Assembly (NCBI GenBank): GCA_011316305.1
Contig: SAUG01000077.1
Location: 248,001-312,000, forward strand
Direction of reading: 5' to 3'
DNA length: 64,000 nt
Source: Rusavskia elegans
Taxonomy: Eukaryota > Ascomycota > Lecanoromycetes > Teloschistales > Teloschistaceae
Part shown: positions 1 through 10,356 of the stretch, piece by piece
Position numbering within the stretch: position 1 is the stretch's first letter
Layout: each line of letters starts with the position of its first letter
The notes under the pieces: model-generated
Database searches by the model: none
The model's input: the letters and a program-made list of their open reading frames with translations, nothing else
What the model was told of the DNA's origin: nothing
Translations under genes and position numbers: made by a program

Positions 1-489
1 CGTATTTCCTTTTGTGCATTGCATGTTTGTATTTCTTTGGAATCTCGCAAGCATTGACAGCATAATGAGATACGTTCACGCGGACATTCCTTGGAGCGAC
101 ATTTGCTCTTTTCTGAATACGTTGGCCAAGCCAGAGAACATGACCTCAGCCGTGCTGGAATCGAATGAATTTCCCAAGTCTGGCGACAAGGTCGAGCGGC
201 CGCTTCCTGAGGATTTCTTCATGCGTGGGCAACTGTTCGCTCTTGACTACCTAAGCACAGGTTGGTGTGAAGATAACATGGTGGATGAGGAGGAGCGGAT
301 GTTGGAATTACCGTCAATGACTGCAACTCGAGTTGAAAGACTGTTGTGGCTTGGTATTCGCATGGCCAAGGTCGGTCTTCTGAATGCCCGTACTCGAGGC
401 TTGCTGATACTTTTCAGATGAACAAGTGGATATACTATGACACCATTGTCCATACGTTCAGGCCAATACTGGAAGGAAGCGATATCTAA
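1..489 (+). CDS. Est1-type DNA/RNA-binding domain protein, 3' end only
   Basis: This is the last part of a gene that enters from the left edge. The visible protein has PWSDICSFLNTLAKPE, RPLPEDFFMRGQ, a DEEER stretch and RVERLLWLGIRMAK, a pattern I associate with the C-terminal DNA/RNA-binding domain of Est1/SMG-like proteins (telomerase binding and nonsense-mediated decay). A 47-nt intron (371-417, GTCGG..TTTTCAG, branch-like CTGAT) joins RMAK to a final exon encoding MNKWIYYDTIVHTFRPI and stopping at 489; the phase is 0. An acceptor-like GACAG at 56-60 suggests the visible exon may start at 61. Without the splice the frame ends at 421 in unrelated sequence. The family call rests on remembered motifs; the N-terminal TPR-like part is outside the window. 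Confidence 0.62.
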
Positions 490-1747
490 CCTCACCGTGA
501 TCAGTTCTGCTTTTCCTATTCTCGATAGTGGGGCCGCCTGTATGCTTGAAGTCCGACAATCATCCCGGCTCGATGAAATGACTCTTTCTAAGGGCTGGGT
601 ACGTTGAGCCTTGGGGCGAAGTCTCCTGAGCAGCCAGGCACCAGTCGAGCAATCGATCAGCGCTTGGGAGCATTGGGTTCGAAGTCCTCGGCAAGCTTCG
701 GCCGTCCAACGCACAATGAACAACCAACTTAAAATATCAACTTCGAATCGGTACGGACGTGGGGGATCTTGCTGTCTGTCAAAACAAAGCTTACCAGCTA
801 GAGATAAGCACAGGAAGTTGCAACTCGTTAAGCTCAGCAAGAATATTCAGCTCCTTCTACTAAGACATCTGTACGTCGGTGTCCATACCATACAACAGCT
901 CCTTATCATCTTCGGGGTGGATAGTCGGATGCCGGATGATGGAGCCTCCCGAGTTGTGTTGACGGCATATTGTGGGCTTCTGCTGATTTGAGCTCCAGAA
1001 GCATTTCAGCTGATATACAAAGCAGCGTGGCGCCCCAGCAGCGCAGCGTTGTGGGACTATAGCGGTATCGTCTCATTCAATTGAGCCGCACAATATAGTT
1101 ACTTGAGCATTGGATCAGGCCGGCCACCAGCGTGGGAATAGGGTGGCTATTACAATGCCTACTACAATGCCTACCTTGTATCTCGGCAGCCTTGATGTGG
1201 CCTGGATTGTAGGTTTCGGACATGATGTCGTGAAACGACATTGTCCCCGGAAAAATTTGGTCGAGTCTTGAGGCCGGAATCGGCACCGTGGCACGAGATC
1301 GCAAGTGAACAATAAGGACACGAAGCATATCTGGGCTGCGCGAGCTGAGAGTCACATTGAGCGAGCAAGTGGACAACAATGAATTTCAATATATATACGT
1401 ATAAGAGGATGGAGGGTTCGAGGCTTATGTGGCTTTTCATTGAACCAGCATGAGTATGGAGGATAGCGGTTAGGAATAGCATATTTAAAGCAACAGAAAC
1501 AGTTCTATTCTGCCTTTTCCCGCCCTTGTACAAGGAGTCATGGAAGGATGCCAGGTAATTATTCCGCTCCATGACCCTTCAATCGACGACTCAAGGAATA
1601 GAGCACGCAGAACGGATGAACACCAATCACAGGAAATTCTCCAATAAAAATCCCAGACTCCTGCAAATCATCACTCAGACAGTACACGACCCCCTTTCCC
1701 CCATCTCCTCCCCCTTTACCCCCCCTTTTCCCCCCTTCACCCACTCC
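490..1747. other. Intergenic region, no gene supported
   Basis: Open frames on both strands here (for example 611-991 + and 1171-1572 -) have no recognisable domain, signal peptide or consistent splice sites. The last ~80 bases on the + strand are very C-rich and lie just past the stop of the minus-strand gene. I see no RNA gene. A GGTTCGAA-like string near 675 does not fold into a tRNA T-arm. Confidence 0.5.
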
Positions 1748-3108
1748 CTATCTATCTCCCAAACCAGCACAAGGCCTTTCCCCCCTCTGAAAAGTCCCGA
1801 TCCACACCTTCGCGTAATCAACCGCCCGCTCCGTATCGACCATGAAGGTGTCGTCGAAATAGCACCCCGTTTCGGCTTCGATCTCGCGGATTTGCGTGTA
1901 GAAGGACTGTATGTGGGGGTTTTGTGTTAGTTGGTAGGGTTAGGGGGGGTGGAACGGGGAAAAGGTAGGGGAGAGGGGAGAGGGAAAGGGAAAGGAAGGG
2001 GAGAGGGAAAGGAAGAGAACAACTTACACCAGAATAATGACGCTCATAGGCCGTTTGGAGACGATAGACGGCGTAGGCGGCGCTGCCGTAGGTGGTGGTG
2101 GGTGTGCATTGGCGGTAGCACTGTTAAGGTTTCAGTTATCTTGAACTATATACGGGAAGAAGAAGAAGGAGGTGAGGGAAAGAGGGTTATTGATCAGATG
2201 GGGAGGGATGGATAGTATACCTTTTCGGAGATGGCGTAGGTCATATTCTGCGGGAATAATGTAAGTTTTTGAGTGCAAGGGGAATGTATGGACGGGTTGT
2301 TGTGGCGGTGAGGGGATGAGGTTGTACGTACTTTGAAACTTTCTGCGAACTTATTCATCTTGCGTGTTAGCTATGTCTATGTTCTTTTGGTATATTTCAT
2401 ACCACTGATAGTATCTCTGATCTGGCTGGTAGTCGAAATACCGGATGCCCGTCCCACCAGTTGATGACATGGCAGGTACCTTGGATGAATGAATGAAGAA
2501 AAGTGCACATACCTCATAAACATCATGCTGAAACTTCGGACAATCGAACTTCTCCTTCGCCGAATATCGATGCATCGTCGCCTCCTGTTCCATGATCTTA
2601 TCCCCCACCGGATTCTTAGTGATAACGGCTTGGCTTTCCAGGAGCCCCGAGCGACGGGTATTTTGCATCAGTTCGTCGATGAGGTCGTGTAGGAGATTTG
2701 ATCCGTGCTGAGTTTCTCGAATGCGGGCTCTCAGGGATGGATGATCTGAAATTACGACGCGTTGCTTATCATTATCTGCATCGTTGTTGTTTCCGATGTT
2801 GTCGCCGAGACTGTAGCCCATGAGGAAACTGTATAGGTCGTTGGTGATGCCGAAGATGGTTTTGGCTAGGCCTGTGCGTGTATGAGGATATGTTTCTGGT
2901 ATTAGGGGTCTAAAAATGAAGAAGATACCAGCTCATCGAACAAGGGAGTGGGGACTGGATTATGGAAGTCATCGCAAATGCTGTGGAAGGTGTAGTCGAC
3001 GGTCCTGGTGAGCATTGGGATACTGTCTGGGTCGAGACCATAGCGTGCGAGGGCAGATGAGAAAAGGAGGGTGCTGCTCAGAGCAACGACGACAGAGGAT
3101 TGCTTCAT
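1748..3108 (-). CDS. Predicted secreted protein, six exons, family not recognised
   Basis: Exon 1 (3108-2929) encodes a signal peptide, MKQSSVVVALSSTLLFSSALA, then about 39 more residues. Exon 2 is 2871-2513. Exons 3 and 4 are only 27 nt each (2358-2332, 2247-2221). Exon 5 is 2120-2028 and exon 6 is 1906-1748. Joints from exon 2 onward are all phase 0 with GT..AG ends (GTATGT, GTACGT, GTATAC, GTAAGT donors). The mature part has paired cysteines (CYRQC in exon 5, GCYFDD and RPCAGLGDR in exon 6). The exon 1/exon 2 joint is out of frame by one base with every good acceptor I tried, so either the model, the sequence or the gene is broken there. The intron before exon 6 is an almost pure pyrimidine tract in the sense direction. 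Function unknown; a secreted effector-like or cell-surface role is only a guess. Confidence 0.58.
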
Positions 3109-4684
3109 CTTGGACTTGGAGACTGAGACTTGAATGAAAAGGAGTAGAGACGTTTAGTAACTCTCATGTTTGATATAGAGGTTGTTCAGAGATGCGATCC
3201 AGATTATGACATCCTTTGCCAATGTGTTGAAAGCTTATGTCTGCCTGGCTGTGCCACACCTCCACCAGTACTCGAGCGTTGAAACAATCCGCCTGCAGCA
3301 CGATCCCATCGCAGGGAAGCAGATCCTGGACAAAGTAGCCAATATATAGACCGTTCTCCGTCATTGGCCGTGGTCTTACCAAGCGTGTTGTAAAAGCGTC
3401 TATATTGAGAGCATGAGCCCCAACGGGATTTAACCGGTCCCGTTGCGGCACGGACGCTGTATCATTGTGATTGTTGGCGGAGGAGGCGGAGTTCCCAGGC
3501 GGATGCAGATCTTGTTTCAATCGCTTCGCCTTGTTCGGGCACAGCTCCTTTCTGACACTCATTGGTGCTCATACAACGTTCAAAATTGACATTGGCCAAG
3601 GTGGAAAAGGGAGATACAACACGTGACCGCCCGGTTGCCTATTCATGCAATTGAACGCACCAACGATGGAGAAGAAGATGGACTAAAAAGGCCATCAGTG
3701 GATGCAGGAAGTTCATCCTAGCTGCTACTTCTACCTTAACCGTGGACAGACACACCGACACCTTGAAGTGCAGGACAGAAACGGTTTGAGAGACATTGGA
3801 ATACGGCTGAAGGAATCCCAGTTCGCCGACTATAACATGCCTACTTACAATAGATGAACTGGAGTGTCTGTACTTCCCTACAACATACCCTTGGTGGAGC
3901 AATGTGCCAGCAAAGCGAAGAAGAGTCGCTTACAAGCGATTGATCAATTAGCAACTCTTATGGGTGAGATTTCGTTGCAGTTGTCGGGTTGTATTCCTTT
4001 TACTGCAAAGTAACGTACAAAACCCTGGCGCAATAGGAGGTCGCCGTATAGATCTACGAGTTAGCGACTACGAGAGGTATTACAGTACTTCGGAAGTCCT
4101 ACAGAATTTAGTGGTAATTCTAGCCGAGACCTTTATATGAGGCAATTGTTCGCGACGTATTAGGCTAGGTAGGGGTTCGCGTGGAGTCGCGAAAGTATAG
4201 GGACTTCAACAGCTACATTTTAACAGCTCTACCAGACTGTTCTCCTCAGCCGATTCGGAATGCTATAATCAAGTATTCTTATTCACTTTTAAGGACAGAA
4301 GTATGGAGCACGAGAACTTCTGTGTCATGATAATCCGTATGACATAAGAATGTCGAGGAGGAAATGGCAGCCGCCTTGATAGGTAGAACCAATTGCTCCA
4401 GAAATAAAGCGAGGGTGAAAGCAGATTACCACTGAAAACACTCTTCCTTCCCGTAATTGTCTGAGTCTGGCACAGAGAGTGACTGGAGATTAGCAACGTT
4501 TTATTGACAAAGGTGTCGCTGCTTCTTGAATTCGGGCCTGGGGTAATGCTTCGTGGAGTAGTGTGACTGCAAGTTCAGTCACATTTGGGAAAGTGTGGAA
4601 CGCCTAACCAATGAACATTGCCTGGTATCAAAACATTTCGTCGCAAAAAACCACCGAATTAAGACTTGTTGCTATGGCAGCTGA
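3109..4684. other. Intergenic region with one doubtful ORF
   Basis: This region holds a 132-codon ATG-initiated minus-strand frame (3164-3562) with no recognised domain; I did not accept it as a gene. From about 4000 to 4260 the sequence is AT-richer, with many TA dinucleotides and no open frame, which looks like degraded repeat DNA. No element boundaries are visible. Confidence 0.45.
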
Positions 4685-5610
4685 TTATCCCAATTCGTGG
4701 AACCTCTCCCTTGGGTGGACGCCGGCCTCTTGCCGTGCCCATGAGTCCAACTCTACGTTTTGTTTCGAGTCCAGCATTATGTCTGGCCTCGCTTCCAGCT
4801 CTCTGGGGCCCGCTGGGTTAGTTGGCAGTCTTTCGTCAGAGCTTATGCCTGATCTCCCTTCGCTCGGCTTCTCCGCCTCGAAGCCAGCGTTTTTCCTGCT
4901 CCGTCGTCGACGCCACCAGAACCAAAAGAGCAGCCCCATCAGCGCGAACCAGGCGATAGCACCTCCAACTCCTATACCAGCTTTCTGGCCAGCATCCAGA
5001 CCAGGGAGAGAATCCGAAGAAACGACCGGGAAAGATTCCGAAGACGCGGGTGTCGAGCTAGGCGGTGACAACGGTGTCTCCGAGACGGCTGTGATTGATG
5101 CCAACAGGATGGATGATGTGCTCGAGGTAGAGCTATAATTTGGAGCTTGTCCTTCAAGGGGGGCTCGGAAGGTCCCCCTCAGATCTGCTGGAGATGGAGC
5201 TTGGAAGGCTTTATCGATCGAAGGAACGGCGCAATCTCGACGACCACCGGCCCCGCGGCAGCAAGCCCAAAGATTAGTAGAGGAGTTAAAGACAATGTCT
5301 TGCCCGCCGAAAGTGCCTGCATGACAAGTAAACATCGACTGAACACACGGATGTTGCTCGGCAGATGCTCACCACATTGTGAGAGGCAGGCAGCACCAGT
5401 GAAGTTTTCATCGGTACATCCTCCAGTATAGTAGCCACTTGTGCCGTGTTGAGACCAGGTGAAACGACAAATGGAACTCCCCACGCAAACGTCCCCATAT
5501 TGACAGCAGGCTTGTACACCGGTGCTAGGGTCGCCGCATGGACTCTGGCTCCACTGTTCGATGGTGTCGTTGTGAAGTACGTAGCACCCGCTTGATGTGC
5601 TGCGTGGCAT
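4685..5610 (-). CDS. Cys-rich ectodomain, single-pass membrane protein
   Basis: Two exons, 5610-5373 and 5316-4685, flank a 56-nt intron (GTGAGC..CATGCAG, phase 1), giving 289 codons. The N-terminal half carries regularly spaced cysteines (SGCYVL, SPCGDP, ACCQYGDVC, SSICRF, GGCTDE, CLSQC, ACCRG), typical of a fungal family of cysteine-rich extracellular domains. A Ser/Thr/Pro-rich stalk follows, then a membrane span around AWFALMGLLFWFWW, then a basic RRRRSRK stop-transfer and a disordered tail. The predicted topology is extracellular N-terminus and cytosolic C-terminus. Oddly, no signal peptide precedes MPRSTSS in this frame; an upstream stop is in frame and a hydrophobic LPTVLLA lies just before the Met, so the true 5' exon may be missed or a base may be wrong. 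The role is unknown; similar architecture occurs in putative wall sensors. Confidence 0.6.
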
Positions 5611-6141
5611 GGCGAGCAGGACGGTAGGCAGTCTTGGTCCTGCTCCGCATCTCGGGAGGAGCCATCATTTGTATTGTTGGCGTTGGGAGGGGAGGCACGA
5701 GGAGGATTCTGGGCGCAGCCTTTGACTTGCTCCCTCCTGGGCCGCCAAGCAGCACGAAGCGCTCGCTAGCAGATTGGCGTGTTTGGCATCTTCGGATATG
5801 ATCGGTCATTGGCCTTGACGGTGGCACGGTCTGCCTAGAGGTATTTCGTTTAAAGCTGAATCCTCTTGGGTGTTTGTAACAGCAACGGTCATCACGATGC
5901 TGCTGCTCTTTCAGTCCTGGAAGAGACCGCCAAGCCCTCTACTTTAGACTCACGCGGAAGTGCGGAACCTCCATGCCAAGCCCGCCGGGAAGTGCAAGGG
6001 ATCTTTGGTTTCACTTCGGTGTCCTCATTCTTTTTTTGTACTTCTGGAGTCTCCGGGGTTTCTTTGCTGAAAGGAAAGATACTTGTCATTCATGATACTT
6101 CGAAAAGAAGATCTGTCCGGTCGTGTCGAGGCCGAAGCACA
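5611..6141. other. Divergent intergenic region upstream of ALG5
   Basis: The region between the membrane-protein gene and ALG5. It may contain a missed 5' exon of the minus-strand gene. No promoter motif stands out. Confidence 0.4.
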
Positions 6142-7388
6142 ATGGTGCCAGTCGTTGCAAAGCAGGTTGTCACAACGATTACCGACGCCGTGAAAGATGC
6201 ACCTCCTTTTATGCTCGTCGCTTATCTCTTGCTCTCCCTATTCGTCCTGACCCAAATCGTATGTCGTCCGACGCTTTGCGATTCAGGTCGCAGCGAGACT
6301 GACAGTTGTAGTTCTATCTTCTCATTTATACAGTCGCCCCGACTCCCAGGGACATCCTACGATCCGAGACCACCTACAAACATATCGACGATAAGGGATC
6401 TGTTAGCTCCTCAAAGCCGCTACCCTACTGGAAACATGCCTACGATCAGCGCAAGAAGACCGCGCAGAAGGAAGGAAATCTCTCAGATGGTAGTATCGAT
6501 ATCGAGGATGCTGAGGTGTTCATGTCCTTGGTGGTCCCGGCCTTCAACGAGGAGAAAAGGCTAGGCATCATGCTGAGAGAAGCTGTTGATTATCTACAGA
6601 AAGAGTATGGCAAGGACAAGCCTGACCCCACGACCAATGGAAGTATAAGACGCAGGCCCAAGGGTGCGCAAGAGCAGAACGGCCACGTCAACGGGAGTGC
6701 CGAAAAACTTCCAGCCGGCTGGGAAGTCCTGATCATCTCGGATGGCTCCAACGACAAGACCGTGGACACAGCACTGGAATTCGCGCGCTCATTGGGCACA
6801 GAAGCAGCGGGCTTGATCCGAGTCGTATCCCTGGTTGAGAATCGAGGGAAGGGAGGAGCTGTCACACATGGCATGAGGCACGTCCGAGGCAAATATGCAG
6901 TCTTCGCAGACGCCGACGGCGCCAGCAAGTTCGAAGATTTAGGCAAACTGCTCCGTGAGCTCAAGAAGGTCCAAGATATTGACGGCCGAGGCGTTGCTGT
7001 GGGATCAAGGGCACATCTCGTCGGTAGCGAAGAGGTCGTCAAGCGCTCCTTTTTACGCAACCTCCTCATGCATTCCTTCCATCTTCTGCTATGGATCCTG
7101 ACACCCAAAGCAACTGCAGCCATCCGAGACACTCAATGTGGATTCAAACTCTTTTCGCGACCTGCGCTTCCTTACATCGTCCCTTATATGCATTCGGAGT
7201 CTTGGATTTTTGATGTCGAAATGCTCATGCTAGCCGAAGCTGCCTCGATACCCGTTGCAGAAGTACCGATCGGCTGGCATGAAGTTCAGGGCAGCAAGCT
7301 CAACGTCCTATGGGACAGCCTTGGAATGGCCTGGGGTCTCTTCGTCCTTCGCGCTGCATGGGCCATGGGTGTTTACAGCCGAACGTAA
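6142..7388 (+). CDS. ALG5: Dolichyl-phosphate beta-glucosyltransferase
   Basis: ALG5 transfers glucose from UDP-glucose to dolichyl phosphate on the cytosolic face of the ER; Dol-P-Glc feeds N-glycan assembly. Exon 1 encodes a short N-terminus with a membrane anchor (FMLVAYLLLSLFVLTQI). The body is a GT2-family glycosyltransferase: SLVVPAFNEEKRLG, VLIISDGSNDKT, NRGKGGAVTHGM, VFADADGASKFEDL (the DxD region), DTQCGFKLFSR, ESWIFDVEML and the conserved EVPIGWHEVQGSK end. The frame after the intron starts APTPRD at 6336. The obvious intron, GTATGT at 6259 to CAG at 6333, is out of phase by one base, so the joint is uncertain. A Ser/Asn/Gly-rich insert lies between the first two catalytic motifs. 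The stop is 13 bp from the stop of the convergent hydrolase gene. Confidence 0.9.
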
Positions 7389-7401
7389 TGTCTTTATTTC
7401 A

Positions 7402-8481
7402 TCATACAGCCACGCAGGGTGGCTGAAGGTCCAGTCGGCCCAAGAGTGACGATAGCTGATCGGTAACGAAGTTCGGGTCGTCTCGTTGGACAAAGTGTCC
7501 ACAATTCTTGGCCACAACAGGGCCAAATCCCAAGTGCGGATCGGTTATCTGCAGCAATCCCTGATTGTAACGGTGCCACAAAGGATTGGTGTACTTCATC
7601 GAAAGGGAGATGGGTGTGCCCATGGACTGCCTTGTCAGCTACTCCAATCGAGGTATTGATGGTCATTCTGCCCATACCTGGAGGCTTTCCGATGCAAACC
7701 GCTCAGGGTCATGTTCAACAACCGTCAAGATCGGCCTAAGACCTCGTGGTGCTTCCAAAACAGGTCTGTTGCTATACGGCAGCAGCTCGGCTAAGTCTCG
7801 TCTATCGAGTCCTTCCTTGTTGATTACATCTGGCGCAAAGAAGGTCGCGAATTTGGTCCGCTGTTCACGCAAGACGTCTATGGTGACACCGACTGGTAGC
7901 TCCTCAGGGTCGAAGTCTTTGGAGTCAGGATTAGGCCACCAATCGAATTTTGAATTGGCTATCATCGGGTCCAAGAGAAGCAAAGCCTCAACACGACCGG
8001 GGTAGAATTCGGCATATAGTCTTGCTATTGCACAGCCGATCGAGTTGGCGACGAGGATAAGCCGAAGCTTTGCCTCACTGTTTCTGATTTCGTCGGTCCA
8101 CATTTGAGTAACGAGCTGGTGCAGGTCATGAACGGCATCAGCAACATTGTGGCCGCGCCCCTTCTCTTGACCGCTGTCCTGTGGATCTCTGTCTTCTGTC
8201 AACCCCTGACCATAGCGGTCGTAGGCGAGCAGCGAGGGAAAGCCATTGTCGCGATGCTTCCGAATGATGCCCGCCATCACTGGGAGCCAGGTCGACTTGT
8301 CAGTCATCAGGCCATTCAAGAAGACGACCAGCCTGCGGGGCTCTTCTTCAGGTCTGTTGCCTGCGGCGAATGTATAGTGGATTTTGGCAGTAGGCTTGTG
8401 CTTCAGAGCTATACTATCGTGTGTCAGCTCACGAGGGAGCATCATCGCTGGTTGGGGAGCAGCCATGGTTGATTCAATCAA
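7402..8481 (-). CDS. Alpha/beta-hydrolase fold protein
   Basis: Two exons (8481-7678, 7626-7402) with a 51-nt intron (GTATGG..AAGGCAG, phase 0) give 342 codons. The fold is shown by RLVVFLNGLMTDKSTW (oxyanion-loop region), LLAYDRYGQGLT, VANSIGCAIARLYAEFYP (the nucleophile Ser in an A-N-S-I-G elbow), ALLLLDPMI, and a C-terminal NCGHFVQRDDP with the likely catalytic His. An acid in the DPMI or later strand would complete the triad. Substrate unknown; epoxide hydrolases, lipases and haloperoxidase-like enzymes share this pattern. A second Met (8466) could also be the start. There is no signal peptide. It is divergent from ATG3 across 326 bp. Confidence 0.82.
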
Positions 8482-8807
8482 TATGAATGCACAGCAATTG
8501 ATTTCCAGATGTCTCGCTGGGCCAAGTTGCTGGCTTTTGATCCATCTATGTACTGACGTTGTTCAAGACAGCAAACAGAAGTCTCGCTTTTCATGCAAGC
8601 ATGTAGCGACGAAGTGAGTGCGGACTACGGAGTGACGAAGACCTCGGTAGCGCCAAAGGCGTCACCTGCGTTGACACTTATCGCCGTCTATAAACGCCGA
8701 GGGTTGCCTATGAGCGACCTCGTGCTCTTGAACGATCTACACCTCCAACAAACATCCATACCTTACATCTGTATACCCCGCAAGCAGAAACATCAAGCAT
8801 CATCATA
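8482..8807. other. Divergent promoter region, hydrolase / ATG3
   Basis: This 326-bp spacer separates the two start codons. It holds a TATAAA at 8689-8694 oriented toward ATG3, followed by a CA-rich, CT-containing leader typical of fungal 5' UTRs. Confidence 0.5.
8689..8694 (+). promoter_or_regulatory. Candidate TATA box of ATG3
   Basis: A TATAAA hexamer 114 bp upstream of the ATG3 start codon, in a spacing that would leave a leader of roughly 80 nt. Inferred from sequence only. Confidence 0.35.
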
Positions 8808-10054
8808 ATGAATCTCCTCCACTCCACCCTCGACACCCTCCGCGACCGCTTCGCTCCCATCACCCATAACTCCACCTTCCGCACCACCGGCCAAATCACC
8901 CCCGAGGAATTTCTCCTAGCCGGCGACTACCTTGTCTACAAGTTCCCCACCTGGGCCTGGTCCGATGCCTCACCAACCTCAAAACGTGTATCCTACCTCC
9001 CCGCCGGAAAACAATATCTCGTCACCCGCGGGGTACCCTGCCATCGACGCTTAGACGACAACTTTGCCGGGGATGCCGGACAAGATGAGGCCATGGTGCA
9101 AGATGAGCTTGGGAAGGGGAAAGGTGGAGGGGATACGGCGGGTGGGGACGATGATGGTTGGTTGAGGACTGGAGGTATGGGGGCGAGTCAAGAGGCTAGG
9201 ATGAGGGATGTAAGGACGTTGGGCGAGACGGGCGAAGTCCAAGTTGGCGAGGAAGAAGAAGAGGAGATACCTGATATGGAAGATGAAGAAGACGACGAGG
9301 AAGCCATCATAAGAGATCCCAAGGGTCAGGGAACCTCTGCGTAAGTTTCTCCAATACTTCCCTCAATTCCTCCCTCCCCCTTTGCTATTACCCTCTTCAA
9401 ACACCCATCCATCCATCCACCCATCGTTCACTAACCACCCCCAAAAACAATAGACCAGCCCGCACCTACACCCTCTACATAACCTACACCCCCTACTACC
9501 GCACCCCGAGATTCTACCTTTCCGGCTACCTCTCCCCCTCTCAACCCCTCCCGCCCACCCAAATGATGGAAGACATCGTCGGCGACTACGCCGACAAAAC
9601 CGTCACGCTCGAAGATTTCCCCTTCTTCGACGCCGGCGTCAAAATGGCCTCCGTGCACCCCTGCCGCCACGCCTCCGTCATGAAAGTCCTGCTCGATCGC
9701 GCAGATGCTGCGCTCAAGTTGCGGCTAGCCAGACTTCGGCAGGGGAAAGTGGTGGAGAAGGGTGGAGAGGATGGCAATAATAAGAAGGTGGAGAGTGGGA
9801 TGGAAGGTCTCGTTGACGGTTTGAATACAACGACATTACAGGAGGCGAAGAATACGAAGTCGAGCGGATACAAAGATGGTGTTGCCGCCGCGGGAGGGGG
9901 CGGAGGTGATGAGTGGGAGGTTTTGCAGCATGAGAGTGGGGAGAGAGAGGAACAGGAGGTGGCGATTAGAGTCGATCAGTACCTGGTCGTGTTTGTCAAG
10001 TTTTTGAGTACCATGACGCCGAGTATTGAGCATGATTATACTATGGGCATCTGA
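8808..10054 (+). CDS. ATG3: Autophagy E2-like conjugating enzyme Atg3
   Basis: Atg3 accepts activated Atg8 from Atg7 and transfers it to phosphatidylethanolamine on autophagic membranes. Exons 8808-9340 and 9454-10054 (113-nt intron, GTAAGT..AATAG, phase 2) give 377 residues. The N-terminus has the membrane-binding helix and [20 protein letters not shown]. The flexible region is acidic ([19 protein letters not shown]) and probably contacts Atg7/Atg8. After the intron come [20 protein letters not shown] and the active site in [13 protein letters not shown] (catalytic Cys in HPC). The end, [21 protein letters not shown], is the conserved E2 C-terminus. A Gly/Glu/Lys-rich insert of about 80 residues separates the active-site helix from that end. 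Within both exons codon choice flips from C-ending to G-ending, near 9065 and 9715. Confidence 0.95.
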
Positions 10055-10356
10055 GGGGTTGGCGGCTGACGTGGGTTGAAGGTTGGAATGTTTTATTATC
10101 GGAGGATGGCGTTTGGAGTTATGGGGGAAGAGCGGTCGTTAGCACATGCGTTTATGCGTAGACGTTGTGAATCAAGGACAACTTCAGATTAGAGTCCAGT
10201 TTTGGATAGATGTCTGATACGCCCATCAGGCAGCAGAAGCATTACCGTCCTCAGACCCGACAGCTGTACCAGATTCGCTGTGCTGGACGCCCACGGCATC
10301 CTCGCTCTCCCCCTTCACCATTTTCCCTGCCTCAGCCTTCGCACGATCAGTTTCCC
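10055..10356. other. Convergent spacer ATG3 / septin, coding-like minus strand
   Basis: The minus strand from about 10357 down to 10226 reads as a 40-plus-codon open frame rich in Glu, Ala, Lys and Ser, ending in a TGA at 10226. It is in another frame from the septin tail and could be an alternative last exon (see the finding) or chance. Confidence 0.4.

Noticed and set aside
660..700. GGTTCGAA-like string suggesting a tRNA T-loop
   Set aside because: Flanking bases do not pair into a T-arm, and no D-arm or acceptor stem is found.
611..991. 126-codon plus-strand frame next to the Est1-like gene
   Set aside because: No recognisable features and no compositional support.
3164..3562. 132-codon ATG-initiated minus-strand frame
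   Set aside because: No domain, signal peptide or splice support; upstream of the secreted-protein gene and probably chance, although a small gene cannot be excluded.
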